Assembly: GCA_902624095.1 (NCBI GenBank)
Contig: CACNWB010000003.1
Coordinates: forward strand, 44,045 to 108,044
DNA length: 64,000 nucleotides
Source: an uncultured PS1 clade bacterium
GTDB taxonomy: Bacteria; Pseudomonadota; Alphaproteobacteria; RS24
Direction: 5' to 3'
A program made the translations under genes and the position numbers. A model generated the notes under the pieces. That model did not search any database. It was not told the DNA's origin and saw only the letters and a program-made list of their open reading frames with translations. Positions 19,534 through 28,671 of this stretch are shown here, piece after piece (within the stretch, counting starts at the first letter, position 1; each line of letters starts with the position of its first letter).

Positions 19534-20541
19534 TTACCAGCCGGAAATTTCGCGTTTGGCTAATTTTTCCAGCAGGCTTATCGCACTGTCGGTTTCATTG
19601 AGGCAGGGTACAGTGGTGAAATGTGTGCCGCCCGCATCGGCAAATGCTTCGCGTAGCTCAAGATTAATTTCTTCCAGCGTTTCCACACAATCCGACACAA
19701 AGCCTGGCGTGATAACGGCAATTTTCTTGGTGCCATCGCGCGCCAGGGCCTCTACGGTCTTGTCAGTATACGGCTCAAGCCACTTTGTCGGGCCGAAGCG
19801 CGATTGAAAGGTCAGTTTGAACCCGGTTTCGGGAAGTTTCAGTTTTTCGCGCAACAGTCGGGCGGTCTTTGCGCAATGGCAGTGATAGGGGTCGCCCTTG
19901 TCGAAATATTTTTGTGGTAGCCCGTGAAACGAGGCAACCAATACATCCGGTTTCCAGTCCAAAGTTTTGTAATGCGCACGCACCGAGCTTGCCAATGCTG
20001 TAATATAGGCTGGCATGTCATGCCACGGCGCGGCCGTGCGCACCGCTGGTTGCCAGCGCATGTCGAGCAGGGCACGAAATACCTCATCATAAACGCTGGC
20101 CGATGTTGATGCGCTATATTGCGGGTAAAGCGCGATGACACTTATGCGCTCGCACCCGCGCGTTTTTAATTCGGCCAGCTTATCGGCTATTGAGGGTAGG
20201 CCATACCGCATGGCCCATTCGACTTCCAGTGTGTCGCCAAGCCGGTATTTAAGTTTTTCCGCCTGCAGGCGAGTAAAATAGCGCAAAGGGCTTTCATTTG
20301 TCTCGTCGTTCCAGATTTTAGCATAGGCACGGGCAGATTTTCGCGGTCGGGTGTTCAAAATAATGCCGCGCAAAATCGGCTGCCAGACAAGTGGCGAGGT
20401 TTCAATCACTCGCCGGTCTGACAAAAACTGTTTCAGATAGGGCCGCAAGCCCTTCGTGTCAGGGCTGTCGGGGGTGCCGAGATTGACTAAAAGAATCCCC
20501 GTTTTCCCAAAGGCCACAGACGGATGCGCAACGCCAGACAT
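19534..20541 (-). CDS. hemH: Ferrochelatase
   Basis: HemH inserts Fe2+ into protoporphyrin IX in the last step of haem b synthesis. The 335 residues show GILLVNLGTPD, the active-site FHGLP (catalytic His) and the SRFGPTKWLEPYTD segment with the conserved Glu. The start is ATG 20541: longer in-frame starts would place an unrelated 25-residue extension across the end of hemA. It follows hemA after 11 bases and is probably cotranscribed, pairing the first and last steps of the pathway. Confidence 0.95.
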   Translation of the reverse strand: MSGVAHPSVAFGKTGILLVNLGTPDSPDTKGLRPYLKQFLSDRRVIETSPLVWQPILRGIILNTRPRKSARAYAKIWNDETNESPLRYFTRLQAEKLKYRLGDTLEVEWAMRYGLPSIADKLAELKTRGCERISVIALYPQYSASTSASVYDEVFRALLDMRWQPAVRTAAPWHDMPAYITALASSVRAHYKTLDWKPDVLVASFHGLPQKYFDKGDPYHCHCAKTARLLREKLKLPETGFKLTFQSRFGPTKWLEPYTDKTVEALARDGTKKIAVITPGFVSDCVETLEEINLELREAFADAGGTHFTTVPCLNETDSAISLLEKLAKREISGW

Positions 20542-20552
20542 GGGGTGCCGCC

Positions 20553-21842
20553 CTATTGGGCGATGGCCGTTGCGGGCGGCAGGGTATACTCGCGTGAGAT
20601 GCCCAATGTGCCCCAAACCTCGGTAACGGCGGTAACAAGCTCATCAATCATGGCATCGGTATGCAGTGGCGTGGGTGTAATCCGCAAACGCTCCGTACCG
20701 CGGGGAACAGTCGGATAATTAATCGGCTGGATATAGATGTGATGCTTTTGCAGAAGACGGTCTGAAGCGGCTTTGCACAAAACTGGATCACCCACCATAA
20801 GTGGCACAATATGTGTTTCGGTTGGCAAAACTGGCAGATTTGCTTGGCGCAAGCACGCTTTCAGCGTTGCCGCACGCTCCTGATGGGCCGAGCGCAGGTA
20901 ATTGTCCGATTTCAGATGTCGCACGCTGGTAACCGCACCGGCGGCAATAGCGGGTGGCAGTGATGTTGTGAAAATAAAGCCCGACGCGAAAGAGCGGATG
21001 GCGTCCACAAGATTGGCTTTGGCGGTGATATAGCCGCCCATAATGCCGAATGCTTTTGCCAGCGTTCCCTCGATAATGTCTATGCGCGACATCAGCCCTT
21101 CACGGTCAGCAATGCCGCCGCCGCGTGGCCCATACATGCCGACTGCATGCACTTCGTCAAGATATGTCAGCGCATTGTATTTCTCAGCCAGATCACATAT
21201 TTCCTTGATTGGCGCAATGTCGCCGTCCATCGAATAGACGGATTCAAAAATAATAAGTTTGGCGCGCTCGTTGCCGGCTTCGCGAAGCAAGCTTTCCAGA
21301 TGCTCCAGATCATTATGCCTCCAAATGCGCTTGCTGCACCCGCTCTGGCGCACACCTTCAATCATCGAGGCATGGTTCAATTCATCTGACAGAATGAGAC
21401 AATCGGGCAGCAATTTGCCCAGTGTTGAAATGGTGGCCTCATTCGAAATATAGCCGGAAGTGAACACCAAAGCGGCTTCTTTGTCGTGTAAATCAGCTAG
21501 TTCGTTTTCGAGCTCAACAATGACATGATGCGTGCCGGAAATGTTGCGAGTGCCACCAGCACCGGCGCCCATAGTGTCGATGGCACCTTTCATGGCGTTC
21601 AAGACGTCGGCCTTTTGACCCATGCCAAGATAGTCGTTTGAGCACCAGACAGTAATCTCGCGCGGTGTTACACCGGAATGATCCCAAGCGCGGGGGAATT
21701 GGCCGGCACGGCGCGCCAGATCGGTAAATACTCGATAGCGGCCCTCGTCGTGCAGCGAACCCAGCGCCTGATCGATACATTCATCGTAATCAAACGACGA
21801 GGTATCAGCGACAAAGCCTATGTCTCGATATTTGAATGCCAT
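20553..21842 (-). CDS. hemA: 5-aminolevulinate synthase
   Basis: This PLP enzyme condenses glycine and succinyl-CoA, the Shemin (C4) route to haem used by alphaproteobacteria. The 429 residues show the GYRVF-type substrate segment (here [12 protein letters not shown]), [15 protein letters not shown] (93-106), the aspartate of [12 protein letters not shown] (Asp229) and the PLP-binding Lys263 in TLAKAFG. About 16 residues precede the usual N-terminus; no later ATG is available before the first conserved block, so ATG 21842 stands. Confidence 0.96.
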   Translation of the reverse strand: MAFKYRDIGFVADTSSFDYDECIDQALGSLHDEGRYRVFTDLARRAGQFPRAWDHSGVTPREITVWCSNDYLGMGQKADVLNAMKGAIDTMGAGAGGTRNISGTHHVIVELENELADLHDKEAALVFTSGYISNEATISTLGKLLPDCLILSDELNHASMIEGVRQSGCSKRIWRHNDLEHLESLLREAGNERAKLIIFESVYSMDGDIAPIKEICDLAEKYNALTYLDEVHAVGMYGPRGGGIADREGLMSRIDIIEGTLAKAFGIMGGYITAKANLVDAIRSFASGFIFTTSLPPAIAAGAVTSVRHLKSDNYLRSAHQERAATLKACLRQANLPVLPTETHIVPLMVGDPVLCKAASDRLLQKHHIYIQPINYPTVPRGTERLRITPTPLHTDAMIDELVTAVTEVWGTLGISREYTLPPATAIAQ

Positions 21843-21872
21843 AGTTTCTTCCTAGAGACTAAATTTAATGTA

Positions 21873-21902
21873 CTTATAACATGATAAATACAGCGTTGGC
21901 AC
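21873..21902 (-). promoter_or_regulatory. hemA: Possible hemA promoter
   Basis: On the minus strand GTGCCA (21902-21897) and TATAAG (21878-21873) are separated by 18 bases. The -10 matches consensus at five of six positions, the -35 at four. The start would be about 25 bases before the gene. I see no convincing Irr, Fur or FNR site. Confidence 0.3.
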
Positions 21903-21934
21903 ATTGTAGCTAATTCGGTTAATTTGCCGCAGGG

Positions 21935-22165
21935 CTATTCCTTAGCGTCTTTGTGAACAAAGGTGACAGCATAATATTCCTCGCCGTCGAACAAATCCGA
22001 CGGTTCGCTCGGCCCATCAATCATCATATAGCGCCGCGGGGTTATCTGGCCTTCCATGCGATAGCCACGGGCACTCATATTCCGACGATGAAATTCCATA
22101 GCAGCCGGCGTAAATTCTTTTGCTAAAACGGTAATTCTTTCTGGCAGTTTGGTGTCGTCGGCCAT
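21935..22165 (-). CDS. Small conserved-looking hypothetical protein, 76 residues
   Basis: I do not recognise this protein. It is soluble, charged and rich in aromatic residues (MEFHRRNMSARGYRMEG, RRYMMID, EEYYAVTFVHKD), and looks like a small alpha/beta domain. ATG 22165 is preceded by AAGAGGTGAAGAG, a good ribosome site; an upstream in-frame ATG at 22246 would add 27 residues of poor quality. It lies between the acyl-CoA dehydrogenases and hemA on the same strand, but separated from both by about 90-100 bases, so it may have its own transcript. Confidence 0.6.
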   Translation of the reverse strand: MADDTKLPERITVLAKEFTPAAMEFHRRNMSARGYRMEGQITPRRYMMIDGPSEPSDLFDGEEYYAVTFVHKDAKE

Positions 22166-22266
22166 CAGCTCTTCACCTCTTCTGATTTGGATATTTTTTC
22201 GAAAATATCGCTTTAACGCTGAAATGTCGAGTGGATAAGGCCGCAAATGCCGCTATTTTGCCCTGT

Positions 22267-23406
22267 TCAATATCCGCCAAGGTCGGCATAGCGACTGCGG
22301 TGAAAATTGGCGTCGCCTAGCATTTGCGCCTGCACACGCGCGCGTTTCAAAAAAAGCCCCATATCCACCGCATCGGTCATGCCGATACCGCCATGCATCT
22401 GGATACCCTCATTGGTAATCAGGCGCGAGGCATCGGACAGGCGCGCTTTGGCAAGGCTTGCTGCACGCGGAATGTCATTGCGCCGTTCTTCAAGCGCAGA
22501 CAGCGCATCAAGCACGACAGACTGGCAGATTTCCACCTCGCAGAACATTTCCGCCGCGCGGTGTTGCAAGGCCTGAAACGTGCCGATAATCGCGTCAAAC
22601 TGCTTGCGTTCCTTGAGATAGGTAAGCGTTGTGTCAAACACGGTCTCAATACCGCCAAGCATTTCCGCAGACAGGCAAACACGGCCCATATCCAGTACAT
22701 TTTCAAGCTCAGGATAGGCGCCATCGGCACTGCCCAGCAGGGTATCGGATTGCACTTTCACCCCATCAAACGAAATATTGGCCGCATTGCGTGTGTCCAC
22801 CATATGCGTGCGGGTGATGGTGACGCCGGGTGTGTCAACGTCGATTAGAAACGCCGAAATGCCTTTTGGGTCGCCTGCTTTACCTGAGGTTCGTGCGGCA
22901 ACAATCAACTTATTGGCAATGTGGCCGTCAATGACGAACTTTTTTTCGCCGGACAAAACAAAATCATCGCCGTCACGGGTCGCCGCCATTGCTATATTTG
23001 CTGGATTGTGATGATTGGTTTCGTCCATCGCCAGTGCCAACAATAATTCGCCAGCGGCAATTTGCGGTAAAAGGTCTTTTTTCTGTTTTTCGGAACCAGC
23101 AGCCATAATCATGCCCGCACCTAGCACCGCCGTTGAATAGAGCGGTGAGGCGGCCAGCGTGCGGCCTGCTTCCTGCATGACAATGCCGACGCCCATCGGC
23201 CCGAAACCAGTGCCTCCCATTTCTTCCGGAATCAAAATTCCCGCAAAGCCCAGCTCGACAATCTGCTTCCAAACATCGCGGTCAAAGCCGTCTTCGCTAC
23301 CGTCATCACGCAATTGCCGCAAATTTGTGACGGGCACTTGCTCGCTGAAAAATTGTTTTGCCATGTCGCGCAACATGATTTGCTCTTCGCTCAACACAAA
23401 AGCCAT
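22267..23406 (-). CDS. Acyl-CoA dehydrogenase family protein (379 residues)
   Basis: This FAD flavoprotein has the three-domain acyl-CoA dehydrogenase layout: helical N-terminus, central beta domain with the AMDETNHHNP and KKFVIDGHIAN segments, and C-terminal helical domain with QLRxx-like KQFDAIIGTFQALQHRAAEM and the terminal MHGGIGMTDAVDM motif. It oxidises an acyl-CoA at the alpha-beta bond, passing electrons to ETF. It follows a second dehydrogenase after 31 bases; such adjacent pairs often make heterodimers that act on sterol or cyclic acyl-CoAs, as known for actinobacterial FadE pairs. Whether the canonical catalytic base is present in each partner cannot be settled by eye. Confidence 0.88.
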   Translation of the reverse strand: MAFVLSEEQIMLRDMAKQFFSEQVPVTNLRQLRDDGSEDGFDRDVWKQIVELGFAGILIPEEMGGTGFGPMGVGIVMQEAGRTLAASPLYSTAVLGAGMIMAAGSEKQKKDLLPQIAAGELLLALAMDETNHHNPANIAMAATRDGDDFVLSGEKKFVIDGHIANKLIVAARTSGKAGDPKGISAFLIDVDTPGVTITRTHMVDTRNAANISFDGVKVQSDTLLGSADGAYPELENVLDMGRVCLSAEMLGGIETVFDTTLTYLKERKQFDAIIGTFQALQHRAAEMFCEVEICQSVVLDALSALEERRNDIPRAASLAKARLSDASRLITNEGIQMHGGIGMTDAVDMGLFLKRARVQAQMLGDANFHRSRYADLGGY

Positions 23407-23437
23407 CGGGTCTTCTCCAGTTGTTCAGGACGGGCAA

Positions 23438-24628
23438 TCAGGCCGTCGGTAAGCCTAGCACACGCTTGGCAATCACGTTCAATTGTACTTCCGAGGTGCC
23501 GCCCTCAATGGAATTGCCTTTCGAGCGCAACCATGAGCGTGTTACGGCAAGTTCTTTGCTGTCGAAACCGTCGCCTTCCCAGCCCAAAGCCTGTGAGCCC
23601 ATTACGTCTAGAAGAAGCTCAAAGCGCCGCTTGTTCACCTCGGTGCCGTAATATTTGAACATTGACGCCGCCGCGCCCATGCCATGGCCAGCCTTAGCTT
23701 CTTCGCCCGCGCGCTTCATGGTCAGACCAAAAGCCTGCTGATCCATTTTATGTGCGGCAATAGCGCTGCGAATGGCCGGGTCTGCAATGCGGTCGCCGTC
23801 AGTGCCGAAGTTTTCCTTGGCAACGGCTTCCATGCCGCCCATGGAGGCTGCACCAGCGCCCATGCCCATGCCCGAAATCATGCTGCGCTCATGCTCCAGC
23901 AGACGTTTGGCTATCGTCCAGCCCTTGTTCAGTTCACCGACAAGGTTTTCTTTCGGCACTTTGACATCTGTCAGGAAGGTTTCGCAGAACGGCGATGAGC
24001 CCGAAATCAGCTTGATGGGGCGTGCTTCTACACCCGGATCATCCATATCGATCAGCAAAAAGGAAATGCCGCCATGCTTGACCGAATTATCGGTGCGCAC
24101 CAAACAGAAAATCCAGTCGCACTGATCGGCATAGGAAGTCCACACTTTCTGACCGTTAACCAAATAATGGTCGCCTTTGTCTTCGGCTTTGGTTTGCAGA
24201 CCGGCCAGATCAGAGCCGGCACCAGGCTCCGAATAACCCTGACACCATCGGATCTCGCCGCGGACGATTTCACCGATATATTTTTTCTTTTGCTCCTCGC
24301 CTGCAAATTCCAACAACGCTGGGCCAAGCATCCAAAGGCCAAAGCTTGTCAGTGCAGGCCGAGCTTTGATGCGGGCAAGCTCTTCCTGAAGAATTTTGTT
24401 TTCTTCCTTGGACAGCCCGCCACCGCCATATTCGGCCGGCCATGTCGGTGCCGTCCAGCCGCGTGAGGCCATATTGTCCATCCAGGTTTTAGTGTCCGGA
24501 TTGGGGTAAGATGCATTTCGCCCGCCCCATGGCATTTCGCGCTCGGGCATGGGTGTCCGCATGGAAGCGGGGCAGTTTTCTTCAAGCCAGGCGCGGGTTT
24601 CCGCGCGGAAGGTCTCAAGCTCTGACAT
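23438..24628 (-). CDS. Acyl-CoA dehydrogenase family protein (396 residues)
   Basis: This is a second acyl-CoA dehydrogenase, with the N-terminal TWPAEYGGGGLS motif, the flavin-contacting CQGYSEPGAGSDLAGL, KVWTSYADQCDW, and the C-terminal EGGTSEVQLNVIAKRVLGLP ending. Its type (long first helix, WPAEYGG) matches the FadE-like dehydrogenases found in paired arrangements. A glycine/alanine/methionine-rich insertion (GMGMGAGAASMGG, about residues 235-247) lies in the C-terminal domain and is unusual. The start has TTTTCTCC-complement GGAGAAAA upstream. Substrate unknown; probably cotranscribed with the next dehydrogenase. Confidence 0.88.
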   Translation of the reverse strand: MSELETFRAETRAWLEENCPASMRTPMPEREMPWGGRNASYPNPDTKTWMDNMASRGWTAPTWPAEYGGGGLSKEENKILQEELARIKARPALTSFGLWMLGPALLEFAGEEQKKKYIGEIVRGEIRWCQGYSEPGAGSDLAGLQTKAEDKGDHYLVNGQKVWTSYADQCDWIFCLVRTDNSVKHGGISFLLIDMDDPGVEARPIKLISGSSPFCETFLTDVKVPKENLVGELNKGWTIAKRLLEHERSMISGMGMGAGAASMGGMEAVAKENFGTDGDRIADPAIRSAIAAHKMDQQAFGLTMKRAGEEAKAGHGMGAAASMFKYYGTEVNKRRFELLLDVMGSQALGWEGDGFDSKELAVTRSWLRSKGNSIEGGTSEVQLNVIAKRVLGLPTA

Positions 24629-24726
24629 GTTTTTCTCCTCGGAAAACGCTTTGCGTCAGACTACCACGTCCCTTTGCCAGCGCAAGACCCTCGCGTGTGT
24701 CGGCGCGTGGCACGTGGCCGCAGTAA

Positions 24727-24739
24727 TTACGGCCCGTAA
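24727..24739. promoter_or_regulatory. Operator-like palindrome upstream of the dehydrogenase pair
   Basis: TTACGG (24727-24732) and CCGTAA (24734-24739) form a perfect inverted repeat around one central base, about 100 bases before the first dehydrogenase start and just after the stop of the 2-hydroxyacid dehydrogenase. It looks like a dimeric regulator site; no regulator gene lies nearby. Confidence 0.35.
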
Positions 24740-24746
24740 ATTCAGC

Positions 24747-25823
24747 TCATGGCAGTTTGAAATCGCCCAGATTTTCGCCTGTACCGGTAGCCACAAGGCG
24801 CTTTGGGGTGCGGCCTTGTACATATTCGCGCAAGCTCTTCGCAATCGACGCATAACGCCCCTCATCGGCATCAAAAGTGTGGGCTGAGCTATGCGGTGTC
24901 AGCAAAACATTGTCAAGCGCGTTGAAATCATATTGAGACCCCTGAAACGGCCCGCCGCGATCGGGGTCCGGCTCGGCATTTTCAACAGACCTCGGATAGC
25001 GGTACCACGTGTCCAGCGCTGCCCCGTCAATGCGCCGTTCTTTTAGCGCCGTATACAGCGCTTTTTCATCAATCACTTCGCCACGCGCAACATTGATGAG
25101 ATAGGCTGTCGACTTCATAAGCGCAAAAGCTTCGGCGTCTATTATGCCTTCGGTTTCAGCGTTCAGGTCGCAAGTCAGTGCAATATAATCGCTCTCGTTT
25201 AACAGGCGTGGTAGCTCGGCCTGCGTGCCTATCCAGTCCAGCCCATCGGGTGTTTGTTTGCGTGCCGACCGCGCAATCGCGCAGCAATTCATATCGAACG
25301 CGTTTGCCCGGCGGACGACCGCTCGGGCAATCTCGCCAAAGCCGATAAGCCCAAGCGTTTTGCCATTCAAATGTCCATGGCGCGCATCCGGTGCGGAATT
25401 GCGGCCGCTGCGATACCATCGCCCATCCAGCATCTCGGCATGCTGGGTGCGCAATTCAACTGCGTGCTCCAAAATACTTGCCATCACATGTTCTGCCATG
25501 GATGCGGCATGACCACCCGCATTGCACACCATTAGGCCCTTGGGCAGAAACCCGGGGTCGAGCCAATCGGTGCCGACCCATGGTTGGGCCACGAGTTTGA
25601 GATTTGGAGCCGCCATCAAGGCGACAAAATTACCAGGTGTTAAAATGAAATCCGGGCCCATAACTGCTGCCTCGCAAGTTTCCAGCATGGCATCACGCGC
25701 CGCCAAATTATCGTCGCATGGCCATACATCAACCTGCCAGTCGGCAATGTCATCAAGGGCGGCCTCAATGAGATGCCCGTAGTTGAGCCCCATCTTGCCG
25801 AAGACGGCAATATGGCGGGTCAC
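24747..25823 (-). CDS. D-2-hydroxyacid dehydrogenase family protein
   Basis: The 358-residue protein has the D-isomer-specific 2-hydroxyacid dehydrogenase layout: a split catalytic domain and a central NAD-binding domain with LGLIGFGEIARAVVRRA, catalytic Arg in INVARGEVIDE, and His in LLTPHSSAH. It would interconvert a 2-hydroxy acid and a 2-oxo acid with NAD(P)H. The start is a GTG that overlaps the stop of the upstream acyl-CoA synthetase (GTGA), so the two are coupled. The substrate is unknown; the setting suggests a branched or hydroxylated acid in a CoA-dependent catabolic route. Confidence 0.88.
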   Translation of the reverse strand: MTRHIAVFGKMGLNYGHLIEAALDDIADWQVDVWPCDDNLAARDAMLETCEAAVMGPDFILTPGNFVALMAAPNLKLVAQPWVGTDWLDPGFLPKGLMVCNAGGHAASMAEHVMASILEHAVELRTQHAEMLDGRWYRSGRNSAPDARHGHLNGKTLGLIGFGEIARAVVRRANAFDMNCCAIARSARKQTPDGLDWIGTQAELPRLLNESDYIALTCDLNAETEGIIDAEAFALMKSTAYLINVARGEVIDEKALYTALKERRIDGAALDTWYRYPRSVENAEPDPDRGGPFQGSQYDFNALDNVLLTPHSSAHTFDADEGRYASIAKSLREYVQGRTPKRLVATGTGENLGDFKLP

Positions 25824-27433
25824 GCCTGTTTGGCCACCTCCTCGATGGCGAACTCAGTCACACTTTTATAATCAGCCTTGCCATTGGGGGCACGGAAAGG
25901 CGGGCCACCGGCAAATACATGTTTGGGAGATTTATAGCCTGCGAGTTTCTCGCGCACGAAAAGTTGCAATCTTTTGTCGTCAAATTCAGCCCCGTCCGAG
26001 AGTTTGACAACCGCTGTCACGGCCTGACCCCATTTTTCATCCGGTACACCGACAACCAGCGCGTCTTCCACGCTGTCATGCAGTTTGAGAACTTCTTCCA
26101 CTTCTTCTGGGTATATTTTTTCGCCCGCCGAGTTGATGCACACCGAGCCACGCCCTAGCAAGGTCAATGTGCCATCTTCGGCGACGAGGCAATAATCGCC
26201 CGGAATTGAATAGCGCACGCCACCAATGGTTTTAAAAGTTTTAGCGGTTTTTTCTTCGTCTTTGTAATAACCAAGTGGCACGGGTCCTCCAAAGGCTATA
26301 AAGCCAGGTGTTTCACCGCCGCGCGGAATTTCATTGTCGTTTTCGTCAAACACTTTGCAAAAATCATTGGTGGTAAATTTGGCCGTGCTGACCGGCGCAT
26401 CTTTAGTCGTGATTGATGAGCCGAAACCAACCGCTTCGGAGGAGCCGAAACTGTCGGCCAGCATTACTTGTGGCATATATTCCAGCATCGCCTGTTTGAC
26501 TTCCATCGACCACATCACGCCCGATGAAATCATGCTGACAAGGCTCGACAAGTCATAAGAACCTGGATTTTCTTCCAAGGCCGCCAGCATGGGCTTGGCA
26601 AAGGCATCGCCGACAATTGCGATATTTTGCACACCGCGGCGTTCCACCGTTCGCCATAATTCATGCGCATCCAGTGAGGCCGCTCCTAGCGTCACAATGG
26701 TGCCGCCATTCATCATGGCTGCCATGGCTGTGAACAGGCCGGTGCCATGCATCAGCGGGCAGGCGGGAATATAAACCTCGCCCGGCCCATTGGTTTGTAG
26801 ATGCGCCTCTAACTCATCCAGTGTTTCTGGCACATCGCCCAGCGCGCGCAAGGCCATGGTCTGGGTTTCGCGCAAGGCATCATGTTCCCACATAACGCCT
26901 TTTGGCATACCGGTTGTGCCGCCCGTATACAAAAACAGCAAATCGCCCCCCTCGCGCGCAACGTCCAGATTTTCGCCTTTCCCGTTAGTTGCCAATTTTT
27001 CGTAATCATATGTTTCGGCGGGTAAATTGGCTCCGTCACCTACTTCGATCCATAGTTTTACATTTGGCAGGCGCGGGCGCAGAATTTTCACATTGTCGCG
27101 AAACTCATTACCGTAAACAACAACAGCGGCATCGGAATTGTCGAAAATATAATGCACCTCATCGGCAACATAGCGGTAATTCACATTCACATGAGTCAGG
27201 CGCGCCCGAAAACATGCAGCCAATGTCTCCATATATTCAGGCCGGTTGCGCATGTAAAAACCAACTTTGTCCCCAATGGTCGCGCCGTTTTCCAGCATGA
27301 AGCGGCCGAGATTGTTGGACCGGCGACCCATCTCGGCCCATGTAATTTCGCGATCTCCATGCACTAGCGCCAAATGGCCTTCCGGCAGAACCGGAATAAT
27401 CGTATCCAGAATATCGCCAAAATTCCACGCCAT
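25820..27433 (-). CDS. Acyl-CoA synthetase (AMP-forming, FadD3-like)
   Basis: This 537-residue adenylate-forming enzyme activates a carboxylic acid to its CoA ester. The AMP-binding motif YTGGTTGMPKGVMWEHD (about residues 170-186), the DSFGSSEAVGFG segment, the PGDY and GRGSVCINSAGEKIYPEEVEEVL hinge, and the C-terminal NGKADYKSV lysine are all present. The MWEHD ending and overall pattern resemble the FadD3/FadD19 group used for sterol and branched acids. It heads the minus-strand cluster with the hydroxyacid dehydrogenase and two acyl-CoA dehydrogenases. Confidence 0.92.
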   Translation of the reverse strand: MAWNFGDILDTIIPVLPEGHLALVHGDREITWAEMGRRSNNLGRFMLENGATIGDKVGFYMRNRPEYMETLAACFRARLTHVNVNYRYVADEVHYIFDNSDAAVVVYGNEFRDNVKILRPRLPNVKLWIEVGDGANLPAETYDYEKLATNGKGENLDVAREGGDLLFLYTGGTTGMPKGVMWEHDALRETQTMALRALGDVPETLDELEAHLQTNGPGEVYIPACPLMHGTGLFTAMAAMMNGGTIVTLGAASLDAHELWRTVERRGVQNIAIVGDAFAKPMLAALEENPGSYDLSSLVSMISSGVMWSMEVKQAMLEYMPQVMLADSFGSSEAVGFGSSITTKDAPVSTAKFTTNDFCKVFDENDNEIPRGGETPGFIAFGGPVPLGYYKDEEKTAKTFKTIGGVRYSIPGDYCLVAEDGTLTLLGRGSVCINSAGEKIYPEEVEEVLKLHDSVEDALVVGVPDEKWGQAVTAVVKLSDGAEFDDKRLQLFVREKLAGYKSPKHVFAGGPPFRAPNGKADYKSVTEFAIEEVAKQA

Positions 27434-27565
27434 CAGCTTCCCTCCCTGACTGTGTCGATAGGCATAAAGTTAGAGCAAAAGAAAATGACAGACCAGCCAA
27501 AAAAAATAGGTTAAGACTGTCAGCGATTGATCGTTCGGCTTGCCGGCGTGTTCGCGGAGGGCTTC

Positions 27566-28513
27566 TTGGATATTCCGTTTCTTTACTGTGTTGCCGGTTT
27601 TATTTTGCTGGGTGTATCCGGCGAAGCCCTGCTTCGGGGTGCCGTCACCTCCGCTGATAGGCTGAAAGTTCCTCCGCTTTTCATTGGTCTAACGGTTATT
27701 GCCTTTGGCACGTCTATCCCCGAACTCACCGTATCGCTTAATGCCGCACGCAGCGGCAATCCCGATATCGCCGTGGGCAATGTTGTTGGTAGCAATATCG
27801 CCAATATTTTGCTGGTGCTAGGGGCGATGGCTCTGTTCCGCTCATTCACAATTGATGCTGGCACGCTGAACCGCGATGGTCGGATCATGCTAGGCGTATC
27901 AGTGTTGATGGTTCTTATGGCCCTGAACGGTGTCATCACGCAATGGATGGGCTTTGGCCTGCTCGCCATTTTGGCCTGTTTTACTTTTTTACTTTATCGC
28001 CGAGCACGCCAAGAAGCCGATGTCGATGAGACGGCGGCCAGTGTTGACGAAAATCTGCTTGAGGGCAGTCTGTTTTTGGCACTAGTTATTCTAATTGCAG
28101 GACTGGCCGGGGTGTTGTGGGGTTCTGATTTGATGGTAAAGGGCGCCGTCGGCGTCGCGCAACAGGCTGGTATATCGCAAGTTGTTATCGCCGTGTCCAT
28201 TGTTGCTATCGGTACGTCTCTGCCGGAGCTGTTTATTTCGCTTTTTGCTTCATTGCGCGGGCATGCAAGCCTCGCAATCGGCAATATTATCGGCAGCAAT
28301 ATTTCCAATATACTGTTGATACTTGGTGTCGTGGCCAGCACGGGTCCCCTTAATGTCAGCGTGGAGATTGCCAATCGCGATGTCTGGGTCATGCTCGGCG
28401 TGGCAATTCTGGGGCTGGTACTGATGCGCAGTGCGCGGCGCATGTCGCGCTTTGAAGGTCTGTTCAGCCTTGTGCTTTATGCGCTCTATGTAAGTTATCT
28501 TTATTTTTCGTGA
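27566..28513 (+). CDS. yrbG: CaCA-family Ca2+/Na+ antiporter (YrbG-like)
   Basis: The 315-residue membrane protein is built of two inverted repeats, each with the alpha motif: GTSIPELTVSLNAA with GNVVGSNIANILLVLG, and GTSLPELFISLFAS with GNIIGSNISNILLILG. These carry the acidic and polar residues that bind cations. About ten helices are predicted. The start is TTG 27566, four bases after GGAGGG; TTG 27527 is an upstream alternative but has no ribosome site. The ion specificity of bacterial YrbG proteins is not settled. The gene diverges from the acyl-CoA synthetase. Confidence 0.92.
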   Translation: MDIPFLYCVAGFILLGVSGEALLRGAVTSADRLKVPPLFIGLTVIAFGTSIPELTVSLNAARSGNPDIAVGNVVGSNIANILLVLGAMALFRSFTIDAGTLNRDGRIMLGVSVLMVLMALNGVITQWMGFGLLAILACFTFLLYRRARQEADVDETAASVDENLLEGSLFLALVILIAGLAGVLWGSDLMVKGAVGVAQQAGISQVVIAVSIVAIGTSLPELFISLFASLRGHASLAIGNIIGSNISNILLILGVVASTGPLNVSVEIANRDVWVMLGVAILGLVLMRSARRMSRFEGLFSLVLYALYVSYLYFS

Positions 28514-28562
28514 GTCGCCAGCCGCTTCAGTATTTTCTAGACAGGCCGGAGTAGAGGTGCTA

Positions 28563-28604
28563 ATGCGCCTTCTTCGAAGCTCTTCCGTTGGAGTTATGTG
28601 TTGA
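28563..28604 (+). CDS. 13-residue upstream ORF in the GNAT leader
   Basis: AGAGG (28553-28557) lies five bases before ATG 28563, which opens a frame of 13 codons ending at TGA 28602: Met-Arg-Leu-Leu-Arg-Ser-Ser-Ser-Val-Gly-Val-Met-Cys. Its ribosome site and start codon fall in a hairpin, GGTGC (28556-28560) with GCGCC (28565-28569). The ORF is followed by further pairings and a terminator-like structure before the acetyltransferase gene, so it may be a stalling leader peptide. It is short enough that chance cannot be excluded. Confidence 0.4.
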   Translation: MRLLRSSSVGVMC

Positions 28605-28671
28605 AATATTTCGTACGACGACGATAGAAATTTTTGAACCTGTGCATCTTTCGGTGCTATCGGGGTTTTTT
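28603..28671 (+). terminator. Competing stems and terminator-like hairpin ahead of the GNAT gene
   Basis: AAATATTTC (28604-28612) can pair with GAAATTTTT (28627-28635, one mismatch); CGATAG (28622-28627) with CTATCG (28657-28662); and AACC (28637-28640) with GGTT (28664-28667) around an inner GCA/TGC stem, followed by a run ending at 28671 that gives six T in all. The first and second pairings share a base, and the second and third cross each other, so they compete. This is either a terminator of the antiporter gene or an attenuator of the acetyltransferase. The remaining gap to 28732 holds a small CCGGA/TCCGG hairpin (28695-28713) near the ribosome site. Confidence 0.4.
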
